From positions 248,001 to 312,000 of the forward strand of contig CAWBYY010000002.1 in NCBI GenBank assembly GCA_963793095.1: a stretch of DNA of 64,000 nt, read 5' to 3'. The notes under the pieces are model-generated. The model had not been told where the DNA came from, did no database searches, and saw nothing but the letters and a program-made list of their open reading frames with translations. Origin of the DNA: CAVWDI01 sp963793095 (GTDB lineage: Bacteria; Chloroflexota; Anaerolineae; Anaerolineales; UBA4823). This document shows, piece by piece, positions 9,690 through 19,051 of the stretch (position 1 is its first letter; each line of letters begins with the position of its first letter). Both the position numbers and the translations under genes were made by a program.

Positions 9690-9851
9690 AAAAGGGGCTG
9701 GTATTTATGGTGATGTCATTCTGATGCGCAGCAATCCCTTTGGGAACAAAGTGAAGAATCTCAGGCACACTAAACGAGATGCTTCGCTTCACCAAAGGCA
9801 CGCAGCGCGGCGCTCAGCATGACAATCAACACTTTCTTGCCAGCCCCTTTT
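9690..9851. repeat. MITE-like imperfect inverted repeat, about 162 bp
   Basis: The ends are a perfect 12-bp inverted repeat: AAAAGGGGCTGG at 9690-9701 and its complement at 9840-9851. Inward, the two halves stay partly complementary (GTCATTCTGATGCGC against GCGCTCAGCATGAC, and GAAGAATCTC against GAGATGCTTCGCTTC). The whole element can fold into a long hairpin. It sits between two converging genes and has no coding potential. It resembles small non-autonomous palindromic elements. It may also act as a bidirectional terminator. No second copy was noticed in the window. Confidence 0.6.
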
Positions 9852-9870
9852 ATATCAACTATGTTTTTGA

Positions 9871-10200
9871 TCAGCTGTATGTCAGTCCAAGCACCTCTTC
9901 TCCGCCGATCACTCTGACCGGTTCCATGCTCGCACTCAGCTTCATCCCCAGTTTTACTTTGTCTGCTTTGATCAATCCGAGCGCTCTTACTCCGTTCTCA
10001 AATTCGACCACCCCAAGGATTCTGCCACGCTCATCAATACCCCAGGGCAGTTCATTGATGATTGTATAGGTGAGCAGTTTTGCCTTACCTTCCGGCTCGA
10101 TTTCCTCGAATTCGCGTTCGTTGCAGTTCAAACAGCGCAGGTGGTGGGGGTACATGACTTGTCCGCAATTAGTGCATTTATATGCTGTGATTGTGCTCAT
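9871..10200 (-). CDS. DUF35 protein (zinc ribbon plus OB fold), partner of a thiolase-like protein
   Basis: 109 residues from the ATG at 10200. The N-terminal zinc ribbon has Cys9 and Cys12 (YKCTNCGQ) and Cys23 and Cys26 (LRCLNCNE). An OB-fold region follows. DUF35 proteins bind CoA and form complexes with thiolase-fold enzymes, both in archaeal thiolase/HMG-CoA synthase complexes and in steroid side-chain aldolases of the Ltp2 type. Its ATG overlaps the stop of the thiolase-like gene (TAATG), which shows translational coupling and supports a fixed 1:1 partner. A longer reading from 10317 would lie inside the upstream gene and is not favoured. Confidence 0.9.
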   Translation of the reverse strand: MSTITAYKCTNCGQVMYPHHLRCLNCNEREFEEIEPEGKAKLLTYTIINELPWGIDERGRILGVVEFENGVRALGLIKADKVKLGMKLSASMEPVRVIGGEEVLGLTYS

Positions 10201-11381
10201 TAGCGCCTCCTGAGTACAAATGCCAGGACGTTGTTTCCGAATCCACCGAAATTCAGTGAGAAACCATTGGCAGCGCCTTCCACCTGGCGTTCGCCTGCCT
10301 CGCCTCGCAGCTGCCATACAAGTTCCACGATCTGGGCGACGCCGGTCGCTCCGACCGGGTGGCCGCGTGCTTTTAGCCCGCCGGAAGGATTGATGGGCAG
10401 TTTACCTCCGATGCGGGTCTCGCCAGCTTTTATTGCACTGGCCGCTTCGCCTTTGGCGAAGAATCCGGCGTGTTCGCTTTCGGCGATTTCCAGGATCGTG
10501 AAGGCGTCATGCAGTTCGGCAACATCGATGTCCCCGGGTTCCATGCCAGCCATCGAAAACGCCTTCTGGGAGGCAATTGTGACTGCTTTAAGATCGGTCG
10601 GGTCGCTTCTCTCCTGCAGCGTGTGGGTATCGGTTGCCTGGGCGACACCGGCGATTTCAACCGCCGCTTTCCCAAGGCTGGCCGCGAGTTCTTCCGTCGT
10701 TAGAAGCACCGCTGCGGCACCGTCGCTTACCGGGCAGCAGTCATAAAGGTGCAGCGGTTCTGCTACTACCGGGTTGTTTATGTGCGATTGCGGGTGGGTC
10801 AGGATACCTTCCATCGTGATCTTCATGTGGATGTGGGCATTAGGATTCAGGATACCGTTGTCCTGGTTTTTTATCGAAACAAGCGCCAGGTGTTCGCGGG
10901 TAATGCCGTACTTTTCCATGTATAACTGGGCGAACATGCCTGCCAGTCCTGGCAGGGTTACACCGTAAATATATTCGGCAAGCGGGTGGGTCATACATGC
11001 CACAACATCCGTCGCCCGCGGCCCGATTACCTCGCGCATTTTTTCGCCGCCGATGACCAGAACCGCATCGCAGTAACCGGAGGCCACTGCCAGGAAACCG
11101 TTCTTGACCGCTGAACCGCCTGATGCCGGTCCATTTTCAACCCGGTCTGCGGCGGCTGGCATCAGGTTGAGCCTGTCCACAACCGAGCTTGCAACCGATA
11201 CCTGGCGGTTGAATAAACCTGATGCCATGTTACCCACATATACTGCATCAATCGGGTGTTCCCCAATTCCAGCGTCATCCATCGCCTCGAGACCTGCCAT
11301 CGAGAGCATATCAACAAGGCTGTCTTCGTCGCGACGCTCGAATGGGATCATTCCTACACCTGCAATGACGACTGGTCTCAT
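10200..11381 (-). CDS. Thiolase-fold protein lacking the catalytic cysteines
   Basis: 393 residues of the SCP2-type thiolase family. Family landmarks are present: AELHDAFTILE and GGLKARGHPVGATG. The nucleophile position is Pro85 (VENGPASGGSAV) where active thiolases have Cys, and the C-terminal motif is NFGGFG without Cys. A normal Claisen thiolase reaction is therefore unlikely. Thiolase-like aldolases of the Ltp2 type also lack these cysteines and also need a DUF35 partner, which here is the next gene. A retro-aldol or acyl-transfer role is possible. It overlaps the upstream GNAT-like gene by 4 bases (ATGA). Confidence 0.85.
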   Translation of the reverse strand: MRPVVIAGVGMIPFERRDEDSLVDMLSMAGLEAMDDAGIGEHPIDAVYVGNMASGLFNRQVSVASSVVDRLNLMPAAADRVENGPASGGSAVKNGFLAVASGYCDAVLVIGGEKMREVIGPRATDVVACMTHPLAEYIYGVTLPGLAGMFAQLYMEKYGITREHLALVSIKNQDNGILNPNAHIHMKITMEGILTHPQSHINNPVVAEPLHLYDCCPVSDGAAAVLLTTEELAASLGKAAVEIAGVAQATDTHTLQERSDPTDLKAVTIASQKAFSMAGMEPGDIDVAELHDAFTILEIAESEHAGFFAKGEAASAIKAGETRIGGKLPINPSGGLKARGHPVGATGVAQIVELVWQLRGEAGERQVEGAANGFSLNFGGFGNNVLAFVLRRR

Positions 11382-12070
11382 CTTCGCTGCCTCCTTCTCG
11401 CCCCCAGGATCTTCTCGCGGATGTCATCCTCGCTCGCGACTTTGATCTCTCGTTCGGCGATTTCCAACAATTCTGCCGGGACCGGACGTTCTCCGGCGAC
11501 CAGGCGGTCCTTATTTTCGAAATACAATTCACGGGTCAGGGCATAGGGGGTTGCTCCGCCCAGTTCGTGCTGCCCGTCCCTTTTTTCGAGGTTGTACTCG
11601 ATCATCCAGCGCCTGAAGCCGATCGGGCTTTCAGCAGTGATAAGCACTTCTTCCTGGTCCAGGTATTCAATATGGTGCTCCATCTTTGCCGCGAAAAGGT
11701 GGGCGCCAATCCGCATACCGCGTTCAATCGCCAGGGTGTGCAGGCTGATCCCAAGCTCTGGAGAGTACATCCGGCTGTTAACGATCCCAACCAGGAAGCC
11801 ATCCACCTGGCCGATGATGCAGAACTCATCTTTAACCCGGTAGCGGTACCATCCGAGCAGTTCGGCGTACAGTCTGGCTCCGACAATGTCATAATAATCG
11901 CGTGGGATGAACAGAGTCGGCATAACCGCCTCGAGAAGTTCAGGGACCGTGTCCCTTGTCACCTCACGTACGACCATTTTTTTGCCGGTCGCCAGAGTGA
12001 TCACCTTGGCTGGATACGGCGCCATCTCCGACTCGGGTGGTCGAAGATAAGCTTCTAATTCCATGTCCAT
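11378..12070 (-). CDS. Hypothetical protein, possibly GNAT-fold acyltransferase
   Basis: 230 residues, not recognised with certainty. Residues about 30-170 look like a GNAT fold: a start like VVREVTRDTVPELLEAV, then FCIIGQVDGFLVGIVNS, then a helix after LHTLAIERGMRIGAHLFAAK where the acetyl-CoA loop would be expected. The classic Q/RxxGxG/A loop is only partly kept (RGMRIGAHL). An AGGAGG site stands 8 bases before the ATG. It is the first gene of a three-gene operon with the thiolase-like and DUF35 genes, overlapping the former by 4 bases, so it probably handles a related acyl-CoA. Confidence 0.6.
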   Translation of the reverse strand: MDMELEAYLRPPESEMAPYPAKVITLATGKKMVVREVTRDTVPELLEAVMPTLFIPRDYYDIVGARLYAELLGWYRYRVKDEFCIIGQVDGFLVGIVNSRMYSPELGISLHTLAIERGMRIGAHLFAAKMEHHIEYLDQEEVLITAESPIGFRRWMIEYNLEKRDGQHELGGATPYALTRELYFENKDRLVAGERPVPAELLEIAEREIKVASEDDIREKILGARRRQRR

Positions 12071-12253
12071 AGATTATCCTCCTGAAAAAATAATAGATGC
12101 ACTTTTATAAACAAATAATGGTTAAGTTTGAATTTCCCCAAATAATGACAGTCGGATTACGATCATCAGGGGATTATTATAACCCGATAATTCCCTTTCT
12201 GGCTGAAAGATTTTTGGGTGGTTTGATGACATTCCGCCAGAGTTCCTGCCGAG

Positions 12254-14134
12254 TTAACGGCAGCCTTCAATAATTTCCGCTGCCAGGTCGTAGCGTCCGA
12301 AGGCAGGCATCAGGTAAATCCCGCTTATCCAGGGCTTCATTTTTCCGATTAATTCCAGGCAGATTTTTACCCCTTCGTGGGCGGCATTATCGCCCGCTGA
12401 ATTGATACGGACCTGTAGCTGTTCTGGTATGTTAATCCCAGGGACTTCATTATGCAGGAAAGCTGCATGTCTTGGGCTGAAAAGCGGTAACGCTCCAACC
12501 AGGATTGGGGTCTCGAGTTTCCCGTATTCTTTTTCATATCGTTCAATAAACCCCAGGGCAAGTTCCGGTTCGTAAACCGGCTGGGTTAGGATAAAATCCG
12601 CTCCAACATCAATTTTGCGTTTGAGGTTCTCCATTTCTTTATCAGGGTTATGTGGAATCAGATTGAGGGCGCATCCCACAAAAAATGAGGTTGGCTGGCC
12701 AATTTCTGTGCCGGAGTGGTCAAAACCGGCGTTGAAATTGCTTTTGATCAGCTTGATTAAACCGGAGGGAACCAGGTCGTAATCGTCCATCGCATCGGGA
12801 TAATCACCGATCGCGGTTGGGTCACCCATTACTACAAAGACATTTCGGATTCCAAGCGCATGGGCTGCCAGCAAATCTCCCTGAACTCGCAGCAGGTTAC
12901 GGCCGCGGGTTGGAAAGTGGAGGGTGGTCTCTATGCCGACGTTGCTCTGGATCAGTTCACATACCGCCCAGGGGCTCATTCGCATGCGCGCCATCGGGCT
13001 GTCGGACACGTTGATCACATCCGCACCGGATTCAGCCAGCAAACTCGCCCCGGCGATCAATTTATGGGCGGAGAGGCCGCGTGGGGGGTTCATTTCAACC
13101 GCTGCAACGAACTGCTCATTCGCCAGTTTCGCGGCCATCGAGGAAGGTCTACCATGTTCGGGAGCGAACTCCAGGCTTTCAACCGGCATTGTAAGCTCGC
13201 TTACCGGAGGACCGCAGCCCACCCCGGTTGAGTCAAGCGCTTTGTGCATTGCCGCGATATGGTCCGGTGTGGTTCCGCAGCATCCGCCGATAAGTTTTGC
13301 ACCTGCATCGCACAGCGCCATTGCATATTCGCCGAAGTACTCCGGGTTTGCCGGGTACATTATCCGCCCGCCAACCTGCTCAGGCCAGCCGGCGTTCGGC
13401 ATGGCGGAAAACATCGGCGCCGTTTCATTTGTGCTTTCGCTGAATGCCAGGAACATCTGGCGCAGGATGCGCCAGATCTGGGCAGGGCCTCCGGAACAGT
13501 TGACCCCGATCACATCCACACCGGTTTCCGCCAGAAATTGGGCCGCCTTGACAGGCGGGTCGCCCAGTAGGGTGCGGTCATCGCGTGTAAAGGTTAATGA
13601 AGCCACAACAGGGAGATCTGTCACTTCCCGGGCAGCCAGCACCGCCTCCCGGATTTCAAAGAGGTCGCTGAAAGTCTCCAGTATCAACAAATCCACTCCC
13701 GCCTCTAGAAGGGCAGAAATCTGCTCCTTGAAAATCCTACGCGCCTGGACCGGCTGTAAGCGTCCGAATGGAGCCAGGTGCACACCCAGCGGGCCCACAT
13801 CGCCGGCAATATATATGTCCTTATAAGCAGCCATCGCAACCCGCCTGACAAGTTCAACCCCAGCCTGGTTTATCTCCCGCAGACGGTCTTCAAGACCGTG
13901 GTTGGAAAGCTTTATCCGGTTCGCCCCAAAGGTATTGGTCTGGATCACCTGCGATCCGGCTTCAATATAATCCCGGTGGATGTTCGCGACCAATGCAGGT
14001 TGGGTCAGGTTCAGCATGTCAAAACACTGCTCAAAACCGGTCCCATGAGCGTTCAGCATTGTTCCCATTGCGCCGTCGCCCAGGAGCGGTTTGTCCGCGT
14101 TTCTTAATCTGGAAAGGAAATCTGTTTCGGCCAT
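12254..14134 (-). CDS. Bifunctional homocysteine S-methyltransferase / methylenetetrahydrofolate reductase
   Basis: About 626 residues from ATG 14134 (GGGA site upstream); a longer reading from 14194 adds a lysine-rich stretch unlike the family. The first half is a homocysteine methyltransferase domain: GDGAMGTML near the start, and zinc cysteines in VIGVNCSGGP and LIGGCCGTTPDH. The second half is a methylenetetrahydrofolate reductase TIM barrel with ILTQPVYEPEL. The fusion makes methionine while producing methyl-tetrahydrofolate; similar fusions (YitJ type) are known in Firmicutes. A hairpin (CTGCCG/CGGCAG, 12246-12263) encloses its stop codon but has no T-run. No S-adenosylmethionine riboswitch was recognised in the 95-base gap upstream. 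Confidence 0.92.
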   Translation of the reverse strand: MAETDFLSRLRNADKPLLGDGAMGTMLNAHGTGFEQCFDMLNLTQPALVANIHRDYIEAGSQVIQTNTFGANRIKLSNHGLEDRLREINQAGVELVRRVAMAAYKDIYIAGDVGPLGVHLAPFGRLQPVQARRIFKEQISALLEAGVDLLILETFSDLFEIREAVLAAREVTDLPVVASLTFTRDDRTLLGDPPVKAAQFLAETGVDVIGVNCSGGPAQIWRILRQMFLAFSESTNETAPMFSAMPNAGWPEQVGGRIMYPANPEYFGEYAMALCDAGAKLIGGCCGTTPDHIAAMHKALDSTGVGCGPPVSELTMPVESLEFAPEHGRPSSMAAKLANEQFVAAVEMNPPRGLSAHKLIAGASLLAESGADVINVSDSPMARMRMSPWAVCELIQSNVGIETTLHFPTRGRNLLRVQGDLLAAHALGIRNVFVVMGDPTAIGDYPDAMDDYDLVPSGLIKLIKSNFNAGFDHSGTEIGQPTSFFVGCALNLIPHNPDKEMENLKRKIDVGADFILTQPVYEPELALGFIERYEKEYGKLETPILVGALPLFSPRHAAFLHNEVPGINIPEQLQVRINSAGDNAAHEGVKICLELIGKMKPWISGIYLMPAFGRYDLAAEIIEGCR

Positions 14135-14229
14135 ATTCCCTATTTTACTCTTTTTTGTCGTAAATATTTTTCGCTGTTTGTTATAATCGACCACGGTTTT
14201 GCTGCTAAAAGAATTTAATTCGAACTTTT

Positions 14230-16837
14230 ATGATACCAATCAAACTTTCACTATCTGGATTCCTGTCTTACAAAGAGCCTGTGGAATTGGATTTCAGGGG
14301 TTTCGACCTGGCCTGTATTGCCGGACCGAATGGGGCTGGAAAGTCGTCTCTTCTGGATGCGCTAACCTGGGTCCTGTTTGGCGCCGCACGCCGGAAAGAC
14401 GATGCGCTGATCAATACCCGCTCGGATGCCGCTGCGGTTGAACTGATTTTTCTTTATGAGGGCAATATTTATCGCGTCCAGCGCTCAAAAGCACGTTTGA
14501 AGACCACTTTGCTGGAGTTCCAAATTTTGCAAAAAAAGGTGGATGGTGTTTCTCCGGAAAACGAAGTTAGCCTGCAGGATTTCGAATCCGGCTCCTGGAA
14601 ACCTCTAACAGAACACTCTTTGCGCGATACCCAGGACCGCATCCAGGAAACGCTGCGATTGGATTATGATACTTTTATCAATGCCTCCTTTTTCCTGCAG
14701 GGCAAAGCCGACCAGTTTGCCCAGCACCGTCCGGCAGATCGAAAGAGGATTCTGGGCAGTATTCTGGGTTTGGATATATGGGAGGTTTATCGCCTGCGGG
14801 CAGTTGAGAGAAGAAAATCTTATGAGGATGAAATCTCGGGAATAGAAGGCCGGTTGAGTGAGATTGATGCAGAATTGGCGCAGGAGCAGACCAGGAAGCA
14901 GAAACTTCTCACCCTTCAGGCTGACCTTGAGCGGATCCAAACGGAAAGGGAGGGGCAGGATGCGCTGGTGAAAAACCTCCAGCAGATCCAGGCTGCCCTG
15001 GACGAACAGGGCCGCTGGGTTAATGAGTTCAGCGCGCCAGCACCAAACAGAAAAAGGACGCCTGGATGATATTGAATTTAGGCTGCGCGAGAGGCTAGAA
15101 GAACGGGATGGATTCAGGGAAATTCTCTCACAGGAGGAACGCATCCGGTCTGAATATGCTGCCTGGCTGGAGCTGAAAGATGAACTGGAAGGCTGGGAGA
15201 AGGTGGCAGAACGCTTCCGGGCGTGGGAAACCCGCCGGATAGAACCGAAGTCTGAAATTCAAGCCGAACAGGCTCGTTTGGAGCAGGAGTTAAATAACTT
15301 GCTCCAAAACCAGGCGCATGCTAGAAAAGCGGATGCTGACCGAACTGCGCTTCAATCCGATTTATTAAAAAACCGCTCCGTTGTTGGGGAACTTGAAAGG
15401 GAACTGGAAAAACGCCTCAGTTTGGAAGCCGACCTGCAAGTGCTGCAGGCTGAAGTCGCTGAAGCCAGGGCTGAGAACCCGCGCTTGAAAGCTGAGATGG
15501 ATGACCTGCGCCAGAGGATTACCCAGCTGGAATCTTCAGAGAGCCCCGATTGCCCGCTGTGTGGGCAGTCGCTCTCTGAGAGAGAAAAAGGTGAGCTTGT
15601 TGAGGAGTTGGAAGGCCAGGGAAAAGAAAAAGCAAAACGCTTCCGGGAGAACAGAGATCTGCTGCAGGCGGTTGAGATACGGCTGGCTGGTCTGCAGGCG
15701 GAGATAAAAGGACTTTCCAGTCTGGAGAATGAATTGCGCAAAATGACCCAAACAGAGGCGCAGATCTCCAGCCGTTTAGTGGCTCTGGATGAGGTGGTAG
15801 CAGATTGGGCCCAGAAAGGAGAGCTGCGCTTACTGGAAATAAGATCCACCCTGGAAAATGAGACATTCGCCAATGATGCCCGTTCACGCCTGGTTGAAAT
15901 AGACCTGGAATTGAAGTCAACCGGTTACGATGCCCAGGCCCACGACCGGGTGCGGCAGGCTGAAAAGAATTCCCGCTCAATCCAGTCTGAATTGCTGTCG
16001 CTGGAAAGATCGAAGGCTTCAATGGCCCAAATTGAGCGCGAAATCGGCGACCTGGAAAACCAGTTCAAATCTATGCAGGTTGAAGTCAACCGGATGTCCC
16101 GGGACTACCTGAAAGCGGCTGACGCATACTCTGCTGCCCAGGAACAGGCTCCGGACCTGCCAGGCGCTGAGTCTGCTCTCCGGGATCTCAGGGAACGTGA
16201 AAACATGCTTCGCCAGGAGGTTGGTGGTGCCCGACAGGCAGTACTTGTCCTGGATGATTTGCGGGACAGGCGGGGCGAGTTTGAAAACCGGAGAGAACAG
16301 CTAGCCGAACTTGTGCAGCAGCACCGCGGCCTTGAGCGCGCCTTTGGTCCCCAGGGTGTCCCGGCGTTGTTAATTGAACAAGCGCTGCCCCAGATAGAAT
16401 CAAAGGCAAACAGTATTCTGGAGCGCTTAGGCGGAGATATGTCGGTGAGTTTTATTACTCAGGAGGCTTACAAAGATAAAAAAAGGGAAGATCTGCGTGA
16501 AACGCTGGAAATACAGATCCGCGATGTATCCGGGCCGCGTGAATATGAATTGTTTTCCGGGGGGGAGGCATTCCGGGTAAATTTCGCGGTCAGGCTGGCG
16601 CTTTCAGAAATCCTTGCCCAGCGAGCCGGTTCCCGTTTGCAGACTCTTGTGATCGACGAGGGTTTCGGGAGCCAGGATGCCCAGGGTCGCCAGCGCCTTT
16701 TGGAGGCGATTAATACTGTCCGGCCTGATTTCGCCAAGATATTGGTGATCACCCACATCGACGAACTTAAAGAGGCATTCCCAACTCGAATAGAGGTCCA
16801 GAAAACGCAACTTGGCAGCGCTGTCCAGGTTTTCTGA
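14230..16837 (+). CDS. sbcC: SbcC/Rad50-type exonuclease subunit, interrupted by one frameshift
   Basis: The ATPase subunit of the SbcCD nuclease, about 868 residues when repaired. The N-terminal half has the Walker A motif GPNGAGKSSLLDALTWVLFG near residues 33-52, then coiled coil. The second half has the zinc hook CPLC (near base 15550), more coiled coil, the signature LFSGGEAFRVNF and Walker B LVIDEGFGSQDAQG. The two halves are in different frames: the first ends at a TGA at 15067-15069 and the second is open from before 15023. The indel lies between about 15022 and 15055, with AAAAA at 15051-15055 a likely site. Both active halves are well kept, so a sequencing error is likely. No sbcD is adjacent. 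Confidence 0.88.
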
Positions 16838-16894
16838 ACATATCCTCAATTTCTAATAACAAATACATTTAATCAAATTACCAGTTAAATTCTT

Positions 16895-17794
16895 ATGCCT
16901 AAGTCCAAAAACAACCAAAAATTACAAAAAAACCATCCCCCCGCGGTTCTGCTTGCAGTCCTGGCACATCCAGACGATGAAACTTTCGGAATGGGCGGAA
17001 CACTGGCGCTGTATTCAAAACGCGGCGCCCAGGTTAACCTTATCTGCGCTACCCGGGGAGAATCAGGGGATGTCGATCCCAGATATCTTGACAGTTACAA
17101 TTCGGTGGCTGACCGGCGGGTTGCTGAATTAAAATGCGCCTCCGTGATCCTGGGGTTGTCCAGCGTGCAATTTCTTGATTACCGCGATTCAGGTATGCAG
17201 GGCTCTCCGGACAACCGCCATCCCAAAGCACTTGCTGCCGCGCCGCTTGAAGAGGTCGCCGCGAAAGTTGCCCATTCCATCCGCTCCCTGCGCCCTCAGG
17301 TAGTCCTTACTTTTGATCCTGTTGGCGGTTACGGCCATCCGGACCATATCGCTATTCACAACGCGACTGTGAAGGCATTCGATCTTGCTTCTAATCCTGG
17401 ATGGGAGGACGATCTGCCACCATACCAGCCCCAAAAGTTGTATTTCCATATTATTCCAAAAGGGCTGCTGCGCTTTGCGATCCGTGTGATGCCGCTTTTC
17501 GGAAGGGATCCCCGCCGTTTCGGCCGAAATCAGGATATTGACCTGGTAGAGCTTGTTGGCGACGAGGATTTCCCGGTACATGCCAGGATCAACTGTAAAA
17601 CTGTGCGAAGGAGGAAAGAAGAGGCGACCGCCTGCCATACCAGCCAGCTGGAGCAGGGTATGTCAAAACGCAGCCTGGTGTACTGGATTTTACGCTGGTA
17701 TGACCGTTACGAATATTTTATGCGCGCTTATCCAAAACCGAAGCCGGAAACCTGTGAAAAGGATTTATTTGAGGGGATTTATTTCGATTTGTAA
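16895..17794 (+). CDS. PIG-L family deacetylase
   Basis: 299 residues with the LmbE/PIG-L zinc motifs AHPDDETFGMGG (residues about 24-35) and GYGHPDHIAIHN. Members remove N-acetyl groups from sugars such as GlcNAc-inositol or GlcNAc-malate. The protein has no signal peptide, so it is cytoplasmic. It stands alone between sbcC and a small membrane protein gene. A second, diverged PIG-L gene is at 36173-36967. A mycothiol or bacillithiol role is possible, but no partner gene is seen. Confidence 0.9.
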   Translation: MPKSKNNQKLQKNHPPAVLLAVLAHPDDETFGMGGTLALYSKRGAQVNLICATRGESGDVDPRYLDSYNSVADRRVAELKCASVILGLSSVQFLDYRDSGMQGSPDNRHPKALAAAPLEEVAAKVAHSIRSLRPQVVLTFDPVGGYGHPDHIAIHNATVKAFDLASNPGWEDDLPPYQPQKLYFHIIPKGLLRFAIRVMPLFGRDPRRFGRNQDIDLVELVGDEDFPVHARINCKTVRRRKEEATACHTSQLEQGMSKRSLVYWILRWYDRYEYFMRAYPKPKPETCEKDLFEGIYFDL

Positions 17795-17811
17795 AGAAGC
17801 CTAGTTTTGTA

Positions 17812-17840
17812 TTGCATTTTTATCGACATTAATGTATCAT
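17812..17840 (+). promoter_or_regulatory. Predicted promoter of the small membrane protein gene
   Basis: TTGCAT at 17812-17817 and TATCAT at 17835-17840 are spaced by 17 bases, about 56 bases before the ATG at 17896. Consensus match is fair. Confidence 0.4.
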
Positions 17841-17895
17841 TAGTTGTCTTTGGTTGCCCTCATCTCTAATATATCATTACATAGGAGAAATTAAA

Positions 17896-18270
17896 ATGGG
17901 TATTTTGATTGATTTAATTATTGTCATCCTTGTAGCAGCGGTGGTTATCTGGATAGTCAGCAAATTGAACCTTGGGTTGACTGTTGACAGCTATACCAGC
18001 GCAATTATCGCGGCTATCGTGATTGCGGTCGTCGCCGCATTGGTATTATGGCTGCTCGGCTTGTTTGGCATTGACCCGAGTTCACTCTCTGGTCTATGGG
18101 GCTTGCTTGTTACCCTGGTTGTGGCTGCAGTAGTCCTGTTACTCGCTGACCGGTTCCTTTCCGGTTTGCAAGTGAAGGGTTTTGGGGGCGCCATAATAGC
18201 CGCAATTGGCATCGCTGTCGTCGCCTGGCTTGTCAATTGGTTATTGGGATTATTAGGAATAGTAGTATAA
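17896..18270 (+). CDS. Phage holin-like small membrane protein (superfamily IV type)
   Basis: 124 residues, almost all in four hydrophobic segments, with a repeated pattern of AIIAAIVIAVVAALVLWLLG and GGAIIAAIGIAVVAWLVNWL. This internal duplication and the WLLGLLG motifs resemble the phage holin family IV / YvlD-type membrane proteins common in bacterial chromosomes. No phage gene is nearby, so a host membrane protein is more likely than a lysis protein. AGGAG at 17883-17887 sets the ATG at 17896 rather than an upstream start. Confidence 0.75.
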   Translation: MGILIDLIIVILVAAVVIWIVSKLNLGLTVDSYTSAIIAAIVIAVVAALVLWLLGLFGIDPSSLSGLWGLLVTLVVAAVVLLLADRFLSGLQVKGFGGAIIAAIGIAVVAWLVNWLLGLLGIVV

Positions 18271-18417
18271 GGGTTAGCAATTAATTGCAGAGCTGGTTCA
18301 ATTTCCTGCCCGAGTGGTGAGGGCCAATTGAAGGGGAGTGTCCGCAGGATTACTCCAGGAAATATTATCGGGATTTGAAACCAGCCCAAGCTTGGAATTG
18401 TTTTACTCTCAATAAGA

Positions 18418-18453
18418 AAAACGGGCTGTCCTGTTTCTGGGACAGCCCGTTTT
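18418..18453. terminator. Bidirectional rho-independent terminator
   Basis: An 11-bp perfect stem (ACGGGCTGTCC at 18421-18431 and its complement at 18440-18450) is flanked by AAAA on the left and TTTT on the right. It lies between two converging genes and would stop transcription from both sides. Confidence 0.85.
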
Positions 18454-18455
18454 CC

Positions 18456-18950
18456 TTAACTGCTCTCGATACCCAGGGCTTTAGCCAGTTCGTCCAGCGC
18501 GGCTTCTTCTTGGTCGCTAACCAGCACCGACCCGATCCCCAGAAAGCCACCCTCTCTGGAGCCTTCGGCTGTGCTCTGCGCCAGGTAGATCAGCCATTTA
18601 CGGAAAGCCTCGCCGTCCGCTTCTGATTTTGCGGAAACCAATTCTGCGCTGTTAACCACATATTCAATTATCGCAGATTTAAGTTGAGCTGGATCTTTGT
18701 ACCCCTTCAATTTTTCAAGTTCTGGCTTGACCGCTTCCTGGGTTTCTTTTTTGGAATATTCGCCGGCAACGGATTTGATCAAGTCATTTTTTGACCCTTC
18801 TACGGAAGCCATTACCGCTTTTGCCATAGCCGCGACCTCTTTGTAGTAACTTATATTAAAATCGGAGACAACCACCAGCATCGCAGCGTAAGTGGGTGCT
18901 GCCACAATGGTATTCCATTCTTCCGACGTAAAGTCACTTTGTGTTGTCAT
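18456..18950 (-). CDS. Conserved hypothetical protein
   Basis: 164 residues with no signal peptide or membrane segment. It is mostly helical, with acidic and lysine-rich stretches (EYSKKETQEAVKPELEKLKG). The start MTTQSDFTSEEWNTIVAAP and the segment AFRKWLIYLAQSTAEGSREGG are not assigned to a family I can name. The layout (two helical halves) recalls small tellurite-resistance-like helical proteins, but I would not claim it. It is a single gene that ends at a strong terminator. Confidence 0.75.
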   Translation of the reverse strand: MTTQSDFTSEEWNTIVAAPTYAAMLVVVSDFNISYYKEVAAMAKAVMASVEGSKNDLIKSVAGEYSKKETQEAVKPELEKLKGYKDPAQLKSAIIEYVVNSAELVSAKSEADGEAFRKWLIYLAQSTAEGSREGGFLGIGSVLVSDQEEAALDELAKALGIESS

Positions 18951-19051
18951 CTACTCGCTCCTGATATAAATAAATTATGGATTTAGGGAATGATTATAGC
19001 ATTATGGCGGACAATAAAATTTTGTGGGCCCATTTACCCTTCAATTGTGAA

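Noticed and set aside
12246..12263. CTGCCG/CGGCAG hairpin as a terminator
   Set aside because: It encloses the stop codon but no T-run follows on the minus strand.
17896..18270. Holin-like gene as a sign of a prophage
   Set aside because: No other phage gene is nearby, and this family is common in normal bacterial chromosomes.
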